Part shown: piece after piece, positions 11,752 through 24,072 of the stretch
Numbering within the stretch: the first letter of the stretch is position 1
Layout: each line of letters begins with the position of its first letter
Source: Trematomus loennbergii
Taxonomy: Eukaryota > Chordata > Actinopteri > Perciformes > Nototheniidae
DNA: 64,000 bases
Direction of reading: 5' to 3'
Assembly: GCA_012861695.1 (NCBI GenBank)
Contig: JAAOOA010000033.1
Span: 24,532,044 to 24,596,043 of the forward strand
Notes under the pieces: generated by a model
What the model saw: the letters and a program-made list of their open reading frames with translations, nothing else
What the model was told of the DNA's origin: nothing
Database searches by the model: none
Translations under genes and position numbers: made by a program

Positions 11752-13384
11752 TCAGGCTTCGGAGACTGCAGATGCTTTCTTGAAGGGAGGGGAGGTGGTT
11801 GACGTAGGCACGGTGATGAAGACGGGGGAGATGGTGCGCGTCTCTGCTTCGGTGATTTTGGTGGGCGTTGTGGAAGGGCGGGGGTAAAGGACATGCTGCC
11901 AGGGGGGGGAGGTGGTTGACGTAGGCTTGTCTTCGGTGATTTTGGTGGGCGTCGTTGAGGGGCGGGGGTAAAGGACATGCTGCCAACCCTGCATCGCCTT
12001 CATGCGGTCATCGAACTCCAGGGGGGAGGGCGAGGGTGAAAGGGTGAGCGGAGAGTAGAGAGAGCTGGGGGATGAATGAAGAGTATCCTCAAAGGCGTTG
12101 ACAGGGGGGGTGACGGGCAGTGGAGACTCCTCCATTTGTGTCATAGGTCTCCCATAATCAGAACATTCCTCAGGCGGGTGCAGTGATACTTCTTCAGGGT
12201 TTTCTGCGCGATGTGTTGTGTCTTTCTCCTGTTTTGATTCCTCTTGCCGCTTGTCCTTGGCAGAGGGAACAGATTGCTGACGCAGGCAGTTGAATATGTT
12301 AGAGATAAACAATTTCACTCCTGACTTGTTCAGGCAAACTCCATCTGCCTTAAAAAGATGTCTGCGATCCCAGAAAAAGTTAAAATTGTCAATAAAATGG
12401 ACAGAATGGTCAGTACAGGCAGCTGAAAGCCACGTGTTCAGTGCAAACAGTCTGCTGAATCTCTCCACTCCTCTTCTGACTGGCGGTAGAGGGCCACTGA
12501 TGAACACCTCCGCATTTAGAGAGCTGACAGTTTCCAACAGACATTTAAAGTCTTCTTTCAGCGCTTCTGACTGTTGTTTCACAACATCATTTGTTCCAAT
12601 ATGTAGTACCACATTCTTCACAGTCGGATGTTCAGCCCCAATATGCAGGATCTTCTCAGCCAAGTCGAGACCATATCCTTGGGAAAACAGAGTACTTTGG
12701 TGTTGTTCTTACTACACAGACCTTTTACATCTCTTACAGCAGAGTCACCCACAATCAGAGTTTCAGGCCCAGTCGTTAGCTTTCCCTCTAGCCTTTTACT
12801 TTTGGAGTAGCTATTGGTCCTTACCCTGCTGTGTGAAGAGGACAGGTTATCCAGGTCATCAGAAAGAGATCTCCGGTTCTCGGTCAGCGGAGCGTATCTG
12901 TTCTGGATTGGCACACTTGGTGGTTTAGGAGGATTGTTTGTAGTTCTCCCTTTAGCAGCTGTCCACGGCTGTTTCCTAGTATGAATAGGGGTTGAAGAGG
13001 CACTCTTCCTGGGTGATAACAATGCAGGCCAGCCGGTCGCATCACAGATTTCAGAGCGCTGGGCTCTGCCTGTTATTCGTCCTCCCAAATCCCATGGAAA
13101 TGATTTACTCTTAGGCTTTGCACCCAGAGAGTTCCAGGGAGGACTACCACTTGTAGATTTATTACCCAGTACACAGCCCTCCTGTTCCTTGGAAACCTTG
13201 TAGCTGCTAACTAGCTGTGAGTTAGCATACCCTTTTCCATTATTTGCAACACTGGTAAAGTGGTGTTATTCCCACAACATAGTCCATTCACTTCCACGTT
13301 AACTTCCAACCGTTGCATTTTCATTTCCAACACAGCCATCTTCTGTAGAAGTTTGTGGAAGTCATCTGTAGAGAACGGAGGCAT
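11752..13384 (-). pseudogene. LINE ORF1 with SGNH/GDSL esterase domain, frameshifted
   Basis: Proposed start ATG at 13,384 (MPPFSTDDFHKLLQKMAVLE, a heptad-like coiled-coil start), frameshift near 13,250, then a proline/lysine-rich stretch (frame 13,088-12,618) leading to the esterase block ETLIVGDSAVRDVK (GDS nucleophile). A second frameshift near 12,665 moves to frame 12,663-11,752, with VVLHIGTNDVVK (the GTND block), ISGPLPPVRRG and FKADGVCLNKSGVKLF (catalytic D-x-x-H region, here with N for H). The tail holds a tandem duplication of WQHVLYPRPSTTPTKITE. An esterase in ORF1 is known from CR1/L2-group LINEs. Confidence 0.8.
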
Positions 13385-13665
13385 TTTGCTACCAACTAGC
13401 TTAAGCTAAATAGCATGCAGTAGCCTACCAGGCTTTAGCTGTTGCTAGGCCACGCTACTGTAAGACTGAGGTCGTCGTAAAAATGTTGAAATATGGCTGA
13501 AACCCTCCGTCTATTTACGATGAATAACTGTCCCAGTGATAAGTTAATGTCCAGGAGCCGCTGCTCGAAGTTTTCAGAGAATAAGAATAGGAAAATCAGC
13601 ATAAAAAGTAAGCAGAGGCAAGAGCAAGCAGAAAAGCGTCTGCACTGTAAGAAAGATAAGATAGT

Positions 13666-13724
13666 ACAAAACAATTATCCATATTTGGGATAATTTGGGA
13701 TCTCTTTATTATCACCAGATTAAG
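13666..13724. repeat. target-site duplication, copy at LINE 5' end (59 bp)
   Basis: Partner of 7,016-7,074, differing at one base. The LINE 5' end ('actatcttatctttc' on the minus strand) abuts it directly. Confidence 0.8.
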
Positions 13725-14070
13725 ATAAAACTCAGAATTAAACAAATGTAATTGTGTATTGTAGCCTACACCCTTCTGACGATAGAGTGGAGAAGCATGC
13801 AGCAGACTCCAACATCTCTAACTAATGCCTGTGTTTGGAAGCGTTACTGATCAGCTGCTCCAGAGACAGTCTCTTTCCTCCACTGTCCTCAGTGTCCTGT
13901 AAAGACAGCAGGACGAGCAGCTGCTGCATGTCTACAGCCTCTCTGGGCTCCAGATAAGTAAACAGTGAGGGTCCGGGGGCAATTGGCACCACTGTTTGAC
14001 TCCTCCTGCGTGACAAACATTGACATTAGACCCCCTTCTTCCTCTGTCCCCACAAACATCTTCATCTGCC

Positions 14071-14204
<134 letters not shown>

Positions 14205-15105
14205 TTTAACCTTCCCATGTTTTCAGTGACATCAGTTATTTTTTGTGACCAACTTTTTTTTGTTTTTTATGTTGTTAAAAAACGTATATACACATATACA
14301 AATTATATAGACAATAATACAAAAAAAAGAGAAAAGACACAGAAAAAATATAGGGAATCCCTTTCCCATGCCACCCCGTCCCTCCCCCTTCCTCTTGCCA
14401 TTTCACAGAAAATCCTACCTGATGTTTGTTAGCAATCGTCTGAGTTCATCTATCTATTATATTATGTATTATTTATATTATAGCATAACAATGTATCCAC
14501 ATCAAATACATCAGTTATTAAAGCAATAATTAAGAAATGTTTTACTGATCTTTAAATATAAATATATCGTTATCAAATGTAGCAAATTAAACCTTCAAAT
14601 CTGGGGGTTATAGTAATGATTTGATCATTAATGCAGGGAAAAAAACCTAATGCATATTACATAATAGTAGATGAACAATAAGAATTAGATTGTATGTTGT
14701 GGTTAAAGTAGAGACTAGTGCTACACCAGGGTATACAATCGAGGCGGAGTCGCAGTCTTACACGCTTCTCTGCGCTCTCTCCAATAAAATACCCAATATT
14801 AACGGTGTGTGTGTCTGCCCAAGGACAATTTAAAGTAAAACCTAATAGAGGTGTCATACATAATAACCTAATAAAAGTAAATGTAACAACTACTACAGTG
14901 CAACAAAACAGGAAGATGAAATGTGGTCTCTTAAACATAAGATCTAGCATCTAAAGCAATATTGTTAAATTATTTAATATCAGATTATAATATGATATAT
15001 GCTGTCTCACTGAAACTTGATTGAGACATGAAGAATATATCAGCATAAATGAGGCCACTCCACCCAGCCATACCAATACTCATAACTTTTGAAGTACTGT
15101 TACGA

Positions 15106-15313
15106 GACTACAAACCATTAGTCAAAAGCTCCTACAGCAGAAACCTGTCTGTTACTAGACTAAAACACATTAGTCGAAAGCTCCTGCAGCAGAAACCTAT
15201 CTGTTACTAGACTACAAACCATTAGTCAAGAGCTCCTGCAGCAGAAACCTATCTGTTACTAGACTACAAACCATTAGTCAAAAGCTCCTGCAGCAGAAAC
15301 CTATCTGTTAGTG
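15106..15313 (+). repeat. four tandem 52-bp repeats inside the LINE
   Basis: Units start at 15,106, 15,158, 15,210 and 15,262 with 'gactacaaaccattagtc' (second unit: 'gactaaaacacattagtc'). They replace endonuclease coding sequence in this copy. Confidence 0.9.
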
Positions 15314-15319
15314 CTATAG

Positions 15320-17483
15320 CCAAATTTAAAGAAGATATTCCATCAATACTTAACTCGATAGCATGTCTGCATGTAAGGGAGGAAACTTATACAAAATGTA
15401 CACCACCCCAAATTGATCATGTTGTTGATAGTGCTACAGATGCCCTGCGAATAAAATTAGACTCTGTTGCTCGTTTGAAAAACAAGAAAATAAAACAACA
15501 TAGACTAGCTCCATGGCATAATGCCGAAACCCGCAAAATAAAGCAAAAGTCGAGACAACTTGAAAGGATATGGCGTTCCACTAAACTTGAAGAATCTCGT
15601 TTGATTTAGCATATTACTCTCAATGAATATAAGAAAGCACTGCGTAAAGCGAGAGCAGCTTACTACTCTTCATTAATAGATGAAATAAGAATAATGCAAG
15701 ATTTCTTTTCAGCACTGTAGCCAGGCTGACAGAGAGCCACAGCTCTATTGAGCCTTCTATTCCCATAGCACTCAGTAGTAATGATTTGATGTGCTTTTTT
15801 AATGATAAAATTGTTACTCTTAGAAACAAAATTAATGACCTCTTGCCTTTGACCAGTATAGTGTTATCAACAGCTCCCGGAAACATAAGTTCTAATATTA
15901 CACTAGATTGTAAATTAGAATGCTTTTCAGCCATAAACCTTGAACAATTAAATTCAATGATTCTCTCTTCTAAACCATCAACGTGTAGCTTAGACCCGAT
16001 TCCAACTAAGCTGTTAAAGGAAGTTTTTCCATTAGTTAGCACTTCTTTATTAAATATTATGAATATGTCTTTATTATCAGGCTATGTTCCACAATCATTC
16101 AAAGTAGCAGTGATAAAACCTCTTCTTAAAAAGCACGACCTCGATCCAGAGGTTTCAGCCAATTATAGACCTATTTCTAATCTTCCGTTCCTCTCAACAA
16201 TTCTTGAAAAAAGTAGTTGCAAAACAGTTGTGTGATTACTTAAAAAACAATGATTTATTTGAAGATTTTCAGTCTGGCTTTAGAACACATCATAGCACAG
16301 AGACAGCTCTGGTTAAAGTCACAAATGACCTTCTAATAGCCTCAGACAAAGGACTTGTCTCTATTCTTGTTTTGCTCGATCTCAGTGCTGCATTTGATAC
16401 TATCGACCATGACATCCTATTGCAAAGACTAGAGCACTTAGTTGGCATAAAGGGAACTGCTTTAGGCTGGTTTAGGTCCTATCTATCTGAACGCTCTCAG
16501 TTTGTGTGTGTCAACGATGAATCTTCCATGCAAACCAAAGTGAGCCATGGAGTGCCACAGGGCTCAGTGCTTGGACCTATTTTGTTCAAATTATATATGC
16601 TTCCCTTAGGCAATATTATAAGGAATCATTCTGTACATTTCCATTGTTATGCGGTTGATACTCAACTATATTTATCCATCAAGCCTGATGAAACCAATCA
16701 TCTAAATAAAATTCAAGACTGCCTCAAGGACTTAAAAACATGGATGACCTTAAACTTTTTGATGTTAAACACGGCCAAAACTGAAGTTTTTGTACTCGGC
16801 CCAAAGAATCTACGAAACAAACTATCTAAAGATATACTAACTATGGATGGCATTAATTTGGCCTCCAGTGAGACAGTAAGGAATCTTGGTGTTATATTTG
16901 ATCAGGATTTATCTTTTAACGCCCACATAAAATCAATCTCAAGGACCGCCTTCTTTCATCTACGTAACATTGCAAAAATCAGGCATATCTTGCCTCAAAA
17001 TGATGCAGAGAAACTAGTCCGTGCATTTGTTACTTCAAGGCTGGATTATTGTAACTCTTTATTATCAGGGTGTACCAAGAAGTCAGTTAAGTGGCTTCAG
17101 CTGATTCAAAATGCTGCAGCACGTGTACTAATCAGAGTTCGGAAAAGGGACCACATTACTCCTGTTCTGGCTGCCTTACACTGGCTCCCTATAGAACACA
17201 GGATAGAATTCTTCTTCTCGCCTACAAAGCCCTTAATGGGCAGGCGCCATCTTACCTTAAAGAACTCATTATACCCTACTGTCCAACCAGGGCATTGCGT
17301 TCCAAGAATGCACGGTTGTTGGTTGTTCCTAGAGTCTCTAAAAGTACAATGGGAGCCAGAGCCTTTTCTTATCAAGCTCCACTTTTGTGGAATCAGCTTC
17401 CAGTTTGTGTTCGGGCGGCAGACAGCCTATCCGTTTTTAAGAGTACGCTTAAGACCTTCCTTTTTGATAAAGCGTATAGTTGA
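15320..17483 (+). pseudogene. LINE ORF2 reverse transcriptase, broken, catalytic YADD changed to YAVD
   Basis: RT motifs run from FKVAVIKPLLKKHDLDPEVS through [45 protein letters not shown] and HGVPQGSVLGPILF to HCYAVDTQLYLS at about 16,645-16,675. The invariant YADD box reads YAVD (GTT for GAT at 16,654-16,656), which removes one metal-binding aspartate. A frameshift at about 16,215 links ...FLSTILEK to VVAKQLCDYL, an in-frame stop sits at 15,607, and another frameshift at about 17,210 moves to the C-terminal frame (YKALNGQAPSYLKEL ... LWNQLPVCVRAADSLS). Dead element on several counts. Confidence 0.9.
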
Positions 17484-18336
17484 TAAAATAATCTAATAAG
17501 AGAGAATTGACGTAGACACGTTGTGCCTCTTCACCTATACATCTTAGTTCTTACTCTTTTTCCTTACTGATGGTATGTAATTTGGTTGTGTGTAGACGGT
17601 GGAAGCAGGGAGAGGCATATACGTGCCTTGATCCCTGCCGAGTCGACGCACAACTGTTGATTGGTGTCAGTGCCAAAACAACTTTTTAGGAGCAATGCGC
17701 TCATGGTATAGATGTGGCGCATACATCTTAGTTCCTACTCTTTTCCCTCACCCTATCCCAAGGGAGTGCATGTACGTAGACACGTTGTGCCTCTCCACCT
17801 CTGTTCCTTACTTCTTACTTGCTACCCCTTTCCCTCAACCTATCCTAAGGGAGTCCATGTACGTATACGTTAGTTTTGCTGCTATAGGCTTAGACTGTCG
17901 GGGGACACCTTACTTCATCCTTCTCTCTGTCTGTACCTGTGTACTCTCATGTTCCGAATAACCCAGCTTCCCCCAAATTTCTTTTGGTGTCTATCTACGC
18001 CGGGATCCTGAGTCGTGGCTGATCCTGTTGCTGTGGTCCTGTGTCCTGGATCCTGAATCATGTGTCCTGGATCCTGTATCCGAGGTTTCTCCCATTTTTC
18101 CCTTTAAACTGTGGGTTTTTCTCCGGAGGTTTTTCCTTGTACGATGTGAGGGTCTAAGGACAGAGGGTGTCGTTTTTTCTCATACTGATATTCTGAACAA
18201 ACTGTGCTGTTGTATTAGCTGTAAAATGTCTTTACTGTAGGGTATTTTTATCATATGTACAGCACTTTGGCTCGACCAAAAATTGTTTATAAATGTGCTA
18301 TATAAATAAAACTTAATTTGATTTGATTTGATTTGT

Positions 18337-18870
18337 ATCCTGAGTCCTGGATCCGCAGTCCTGTATCGTGAGTCCTGGATCCTTAGTCCTGAGTCCTGGA
18401 TCCTGTGTCCTGGATCCTCTATCCTGAGTTCTGGATTTGAGTCCTGGACTTCGAGTCGTGGCTGAACCTATCACTGCGGTCCTGCCTGACTCTCATCATA
18501 CTACTTCCCTGATGACTCCCACAGGATTGTTGATATCCTCGTGGATTCATCTTCTTATTATAGACACATACATTTCCAAACATTTGGCCTACCTATGTTG
18601 TAAATGTATTATCTCTTCGATTTACACACAGCATCTATTGCACGTCTGTCCATCCTGGGAGAGGGATCCCTCCTCTGTTGCTCTTCCAGAGGTTTCTCCA
18701 TGTTCCCCTTTAAACTGTGAGTTTTTCTCCGGAAGTTTTTCCTTGTACGATGTGAGGGTCTAAGGACAGAGGGTGTCGTATTGTCATACTGATAGTCTGT
18801 ACAAACTGTGAAGTCCACTGAGACAAATGTAACATTTGTGATATTGGGCTATATAAATAAACATTGATTA
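18337..18870 (+). mobile_element. LINE 3' UTR fragment following the LINE tail
   Basis: Begins with repeats of 'cctgagtcctggatcc' (to about 18,450) that also occur in the preceding LINE 3' UTR (18,005-18,085), then repeats the block 'cccctttaaactgtgag', 'gtacgatgtgagggtctaag' and ends 'gctatataaataaacattg'. It reads as a second, truncated LINE 3' end inserted at, or duplicated from, the tail of the first. Confidence 0.7.
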
Positions 18871-19012
18871 ATACAAGCATCAGTGATAAAAAAAAGGGAC
18901 GGGTCTCTTTTACCCCTTTTCATGGAAATAATGATCCTGTGCAGACTTCCTGTTACTTATGAAACTACTACACCCCATTATTGAATGAACAAATCATTAC
19001 AGTTCACATAAG

Positions 19013-19210
19013 AGGCGTGTGGCGCAGTGGACTAGTGCGTTGGTGTTGGGATCAGGGGAGCACAGGTTCAAACCCCACTGCAGTCAGCATGTCGTTGTGT
19101 CCCTGAGACACTTCACCCCAAATTGCTCCTGTGGGGATTGCCCACAGTATTGAGTATGTAAGTCGCTTTGGATAAAAGCGTGTAACAAGTAACATGTAAT
19201 GTAATGTAAT
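19013..19210 (+). mobile_element. tRNA-derived SINE
   Basis: The tRNA-like head has A box TGGCGCAGTGG (19,020-19,030) and B box GGTTCAAACCC (19,065-19,075). A body 'gacacttcaccccaaattgc' follows, then the tail 'tcgctttggataaaagcg' and ATGTA repeats. Such tails are shared with LINEs that supply the reverse transcriptase. A near-identical copy is at 61,563-61,750 and an old one at 1,984-2,155. Confidence 0.88.
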
Positions 19211-19476
19211 AAGAGCTGTATCTGTCCCTTGCTAAATTGCAGATGTCCAGGGATGATCCATTGAAAATCTGTCCCAAAGGATGCAGTACAACCACGCACC
19301 GTGGATACTGAACTGCTGTGGCGTGACTGTGTAGTAGAATGTTTGCAACGCACCTCAGACACCACTTTCCCAGCTATGCATAAATTGTTGCGAAAATGTG
19401 AAAAGTGCATACACAGCAATCACAAAACAACCCCTGGCTAAGTTCACCTGTCTCCAACATGAATCCCCCATCTAAC

Positions 19477-20969
19477 CAGTGGCGTAGCCAGGAATTATTG
19501 TGTGGGTGGGCCTGGAGAAATGTAGGTGGGCCAGGGGGAGACTTATTAAGCGTGGGGTCTGAGCTGAAACTTCATTAATGATTTTAATGATTTGTTAATG
19601 CACTAATTGAACATAGCATAAACTAGCAGTGAAAACAAAAACATAGGCACGGCTTTAACGGTACTTTTATCGTTTTTTTTGGAGAAAAAAATAAGGTAAA
19701 CTAACTAACACAAATTGTGAACAAAACTATCATTGCTTTTTTTTTTAATTAAATACATAATATTTCACATCAAAAGAAACAGTGTTTTAACAAATCGTAT
19801 TAAATAATGTGATGACAGAACTGTAAACAGAATAGCTGAAACTTTAACAAAATAAATAACTCTAAATTACCTCTAATCATTAGCCCATGTTTGTATAATT
19901 GAGTTAACTCAGTGTGTTGCTGCTAGCATACATAACACCTGACGTGGAAAAGTTACTCGTGGATGGGGCTACAGCGCTACTAGAAAGACAGTCGAACCCG
20001 GTGCATTTCTCCGTTTGAATGTGGTGCACTTTTACAAGATGTTTAGACAAATTGCTCGTGTTACCGCCCGGACATGCTAAACTCTTATTGCACTTTTGGT
20101 AACGAGCATTGTCCACATCGAACAGGTAAAGTTTAACCACACCTCGGAGCGCGTTCTCTCCGCCATCTCCTCCGTGTGTGTGTGTTGCTGCATGTAGCAG
20201 CTGCGTGTGTGTAAACTGCCCCGCCCCCTCGCACACAGGCGGGGAGAGAGATCTCTCGTCTGGATTGGAAAGATCGAAAATACTAAAAATAATCATCGAC
20301 GCATTTTGCTGTCTTTTTGCATATTAGAAACAGAGTTGGCGACACTAAAACTGCAATATAATGTTTTGTAGCAATAATACATATGAGATATATCTTTTAC
20401 ATGTCTCCAGTACCGACCGATAACGTCGGAGCTTAATGGTACCACGGTCTTTAATAATTCAGCCCTGAGGCTCGGTACCCATCCCTACACATGACTGGCT
20501 CGGCGGCCACAGGTTGTTTATCCTTGACAGTCGCACAGTGGGCACACACTGAGAGTTTTCATATTCAGCAAATGTGTACACGCTTCACTGCAGACCTCAA
20601 GAAGAAATAAGACTTCGTTAACTCACGGCAAAACCTACTTTACTTACTAATTTACTCACGGTAAAAAAATGCACTCCTTATTCCATTGTCATGAAGGTGG
20701 AATCTAACTATATCCAGAATAAGTTTGATTGGATCCAGCTAGAACATGTTTATTTCTGCTGTAAAGTTGGGCATTTTAACATGGGGGTCTATGGGAATTG
20801 CTCCTTTCTGCATCCATCCCCTGTTGGCCACTAGAGGAACTGCAGTTTGTGGCACTTCCTTCTGGGCTTCCCGGCTCTGCGCTATAACGCGCTGATTGGC
20901 TGTGGGTGGGCCAGACGTGCATGTGGGTGGGCCCAGGCCCACCCGGGCCCACCCACAGCTACGCCACTG
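19477..20969. mobile_element. hAT element, copy 1 of a family present twice, with 8-bp duplication
   Basis: Termini CAGTGGCGTAGCCAGGAATT and, inverted at the right, CAGTGGCGTAGCTGTGGGTG. The flanking duplication is catctaac (19,469-19,476 and 20,970-20,977). Size 1,493 bp. On the minus strand, 20,296-19,904, it carries a BED zinc-finger remnant. Copy 2 at 24,335-25,797 lies in opposite orientation and is nearly identical over its length. Confidence 0.92.
19904..20296 (-). pseudogene. BED zinc finger fragment of hAT transposase (copy 1)
   Basis: The 130-residue frame has VDNARYQKCNKSLACPGGNT followed by SNLSKHLVKVHHIQTEKC: cysteine pair and H-x4-H of a BED finger, the DNA-binding N-terminus of hAT transposases. 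The catalytic part is absent. Copy 2 (24,980-25,297) encodes nearly the same peptide but stops earlier. Confidence 0.78.
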
Positions 20970-21422
20970 CATCTAACATAAAAAAAGCTCTTAAAGATTA
21001 GCTACCCTGGGTTAAATCTGTCACTAAAGGGACAAATAAGAGCATGGAAATACTAAAGGGTGTTTTTTTCACAGATCAGGACACGTTATCTGAGGCACAA
21101 AAACTAGACCATGACACTGAAGTCACTACGGACTACAATACATTCTGCATAATGCATTCTTAATCTACTCCAAATGGGCGGAAACTGTTACCCTCAACAA
21201 GCCCACTGGACCAGACAGCTGTTCAGTTCATCGGATAAGATCTGACCTGAGGGCAGACAGGTGAAAAAGCCTTAACAGTAGCTAGATTGTTCACTGGAAT
21301 ATCTTGCATGGACATTCAATCAATTATTTGATTTGTGTAATTGTTTACGGTGTAGAATGCGAAACGTTCAGAGAAGGTTGCTCCTTGTGTTTTAGAAAAG
21401 TTGGTCTGTTTAATAAATGGAT

Positions 21423-21527
21423 GACACCCCAGAAAAACTTGAAACTTTGACTTTAATACAGTTATGTGAAATCTGTTGACATAATACATTTAATTAGAGT
21501 CAACTTTTCAGTTGTGTTTAGAGCAGG
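21423..21527. mobile_element. partial MITE of the CACTGAAAAAACTGAAACG family
   Basis: Contains 'acttgaaactttgacttta', 'cagttatgtgaaatctgttg' and 'agtcaacttttcagttgtg', the two ends and centre of the MITE described at 29,928 but shortened. Confidence 0.65.
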
Positions 21528-21829
21528 CAGATTAACTGACTTTTTAACTGTATTTCAGATATAAAAGCCTTTCAGATATGTTTTACAGCACAACCAGAAT
21601 CATTGGTTCAGAGGCTCAGGAGACGATGTTTGTGGCACATTAGAAACACAACTTGCTAACTAGTCTAATCAAACATAATTCACATCATTCTTACTGCTTG
21701 TTTCTCAACTATTACAATTATGTGAAGCCATGTATTAACTTTAATAATTAAAACATGAGACTCTTCAGACCCATCTTGATGAATGTACTGTCAGAAGTTC
21801 ATTTGACCCCCCCCCCCCCCCGGTCTTAC

Positions 21830-22156
21830 CTGCGATGTACAGCGATGCGTTGCGGCTGAGGGCCTCCCCGGCGCTGCTCCTGGCCACGCAGGTGTAGATG
21901 CCCTCATGAGACTGAGCCCGCCGCCCCCCCCTCTCACGCTGAGGAAGAACAGGCTCCCCTCCAACAGCATGATGGGCTGACCCCCCCCTCCCCCGGAGAC
22001 AGGTCCAGAGGCTGGCCGTTCCTCAGCCACTGGATTGAGGGCGGGGGGCTTCCATCCCCCTGCAGGACAGCGTGGCGGGGTAGCCCACCTTCACCACTAC
22101 GTCAGAGGGGTGGTGCACGATGCGGGGGGGCGACTCCTGCGAGTGAACTCTGGAAC
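21830..22156 (-). CDS. robo4: robo4 exon: Ig1, with three apparent 1-base deletions in G runs
   Basis: Acceptor catcttcag and donor ATCGCAG|gtaaga are intact. The protein reads SRVHSQESPPRIVHHPSDVV then VKVGYPATLSCRG in frame 1; DGSPPPSIQWLRNGQPLDLS needs one G more at GGGGGATGG (near 22,058); QPIMLLEGSLFFLSVR needs another at the run near 21,985; and AQSHEGIYTCVARSSAGEAL then SRNASLYIA needs a third near 21,930. With these allowances all Robo Ig1 hallmarks are present: SPPRIVxHPSD, first Cys, W, the GSLFF strand and G-x-Y-x-C-V-A-R. Taken literally, a TGA appears after 'PQSSG'. Net length is still a multiple of three. Phase 1 in and out. This is the first of the two Slit-binding Ig domains in Robo1-3. 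Confidence 0.85.
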
Positions 22157-22162
22157 CTGAAG

Positions 22163-22670
22163 ATGACACAGAATCAGAATCAGAAATGCTTAATTTATCC
22201 AAGAGTACAATGTTACAGCACGGTGCAAATAGACGAAATAAAGGACTTCATTAACATATCAAATAAAGAGGCAAGCAGTAATTAATTATAAATAACATGT
22301 ATAAATAATAGTTATAAAAAACATTAATAAACAAAAAATCTAATTAGTACACCTCCGAGGTAGAAAAGATAAGTAGTGCATTATAAAAGTAAATGAACAT
22401 TTAAAAGTAGAAGCAAATAATAGTAAACAGTTTATAGTGCATGGTGTTACAGTGGCAAGCCCGGCCACCAGACGCTCGCCGACGAGTCCTCCTTCTGGGC
22501 CTGGCTCCAGAAGGGGACCCCGGGCTTCCTCCGGGCCGGGTATCCTCACTTCTTAGTTCGTCTTTCATGAGGTCTTCGAACCAATCTTAGTCTGGCCCCT
22601 TGCCTGAGACCAATTTGCCATGGGAGACCCTACCAGGAACACAAGGTTTCCAGACAACACAGCCCAGAAA
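22163..22670 (-). mobile_element. truncated non-LTR retrotransposon 3' end (RTE/Rex3-like)
   Basis: In minus orientation it ends 'agcatttctgattctgattc', the TGATTC-repeat tail common to fish non-LTR elements. Upstream is a GC-rich block containing 'gggtctcccatggcaaattg' and 'gaggatacccggcccgg', which recalls the 3' part of Rex3-type elements. Family assignment is from memory and unsure. Confidence 0.5.
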
Positions 22671-23962
22671 TGAAATGTGAATGTTATTCTTTTTTGTGTA
22701 GACATTAAGGCTGCACGATGTGAAAACAATAAGGCTTTTTTTGGCTGATGTGTCCATATTGTGATTTCAATAACATTACAAGGAACTGTGCAGCCCTACA
22801 GAGGAGCCACACCCTGCAGCACTGCACTATTCATCACCTCTGAGCTCCTTTCACTGGCAGCAGAACACCCCCACAAACATGTTAACCCTGGATACTAACA
22901 AACAAGCTCTGTCTGCAGCACAGCAGAGGAATGCCATTGTGTGAGCTTCCTATGACACTCTGAAGGAAGCAGGGAGATCAGCTTCCTCACAGGAGAGGAA
23001 GCTGCAGCTCTCAGGAACATCAACCCCCCCCCCATCAATATCCGCACCAGAACAAAGACACTCTGAGTGCAAATGTACCGTCTACTTCTCCAAACAAAAT
23101 ACATTTTATTATGAGCTTCCGTCACTTCATGTGAAATGTACTGAGGTTTGGGAGAAGTGGTGGAACCTTTGCAGAAGCTGCTTCCTGTCTCAACAACAAA
23201 TAAATGTTCATTAAATCTAACTACTTGTTGCATTGTGAGTGTGTTATTAACAACCATATTCAGATCAGAAAGATCAAAAAAACAACCAAAGTCTGGAGAG
23301 AGATGTGGAAAGGAAATGCATTCCTTCACACCTTGGATATAATCCTAATATGGCCAAATATTGCTTTAAATGTGTGAGCACAATTACACAATTTTTTTGT
23401 ATTTCTGTAGTTTTCTCATGATTCACTATAGCCGGAATATCTTCAAATGGAAGCTAAAAACAGCCTGTTCACCCCCGCTCTGTGGATTTGAAAGTAAGAA
23501 GATTCAGCCAAACATGAGCCATACTTTTTTAATAAGGCTTAGTGCACTCCTTTTAGCTTTTTTTAACATGATCTCTCAATTTGGGCTCAGTGTTCAATGT
23601 TTTAACTGGACAGTTTGTAGAGACACTGTGAGTGTGTTAATTATAAGTGTTTGAATGGCTTTCAGTTGACCCACGTTTTAATTTTTGGGCAAATTACACA
23701 TTGAAAAACTAATTTAGATGTAACTGTATTGCAATCAGTGTGACACCTTCTACGATTCTATGAGTTCTTCTTACAGTGTTTATAATTGGATAGATAAGAA
23801 TAAGTGTGTTTACAATTGTTCCCTAATGATGAAGGACCATCAGAATCTCCACGGTTAACAGCACATTGTAAACCCAGTGAAAGGCTTTTATTCTGTAGGA
23901 TCTGTCACACTGTTTTAAACTAAATAAACACGTGAATGATCCCAAATCTCAAAGTCACGTAC

Positions 23963-24023
23963 CTGACTGAATGAGTGCGAAAACTGCTGCCAAAACTCTC
24001 ATGAGAACAGCTGAGGTCATCAT
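23963..24023 (-). CDS. robo4: robo4 alternative first coding exon (1B) with signal peptide
   Basis: From ATG at 24,023 the exon encodes MMTSAVLMRVLAAVFALIQS plus the first base of a codon, then the strong donor CAG|gtacgt. The peptide is a compact signal sequence: short polar start with one Arg, a hydrophobic core LAAVFALI and a small-residue end. It leaves in phase 1, exactly the phase needed to join the Ig1 exon at 22,156, giving ...LIQSGSRVHSQESPP. It is 1.8 kb from the Ig1 exon, whereas exon 1A is 5.8 kb away. Too short for most gene finders. Alternative N-termini are known in other Robo genes (Robo1, Robo3). It may be the main first exon, with 1A the alternative. Confidence 0.7.
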
Positions 24024-24072
24024 GAGGAGCGAAGTCACAGATCACTTTATTAATATCTGTAACTGCCGCGTA

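Larger units (their letters stand above)
14700..18336 (+). mobile_element. second L2/CR1-like LINE, 5'-truncated, plus orientation
   Basis: The copy begins in or just before ORF2 (MKCGLLNIRSSI at 14,914 is the endonuclease start). The endonuclease is largely lost and replaced by four 52-bp tandem repeats (15,106-15,313). The RT follows to 17,483, then an 800-bp 3' UTR ending 'tataaataaaacttaattt' with ATTTG repeats (18,316-18,336). This family differs from the LINE at 7,075: its 3' UTR motif 'gtacgatgtgagggtctaag' recurs at 18,747, 39,011 and (end only) 59,530. The left boundary is approximate. Confidence 0.85.

Noticed and set aside
19013..19085. tRNA gene
   Set aside because: A and B boxes are present but no full cloverleaf; copies with a common tail show it is a SINE.
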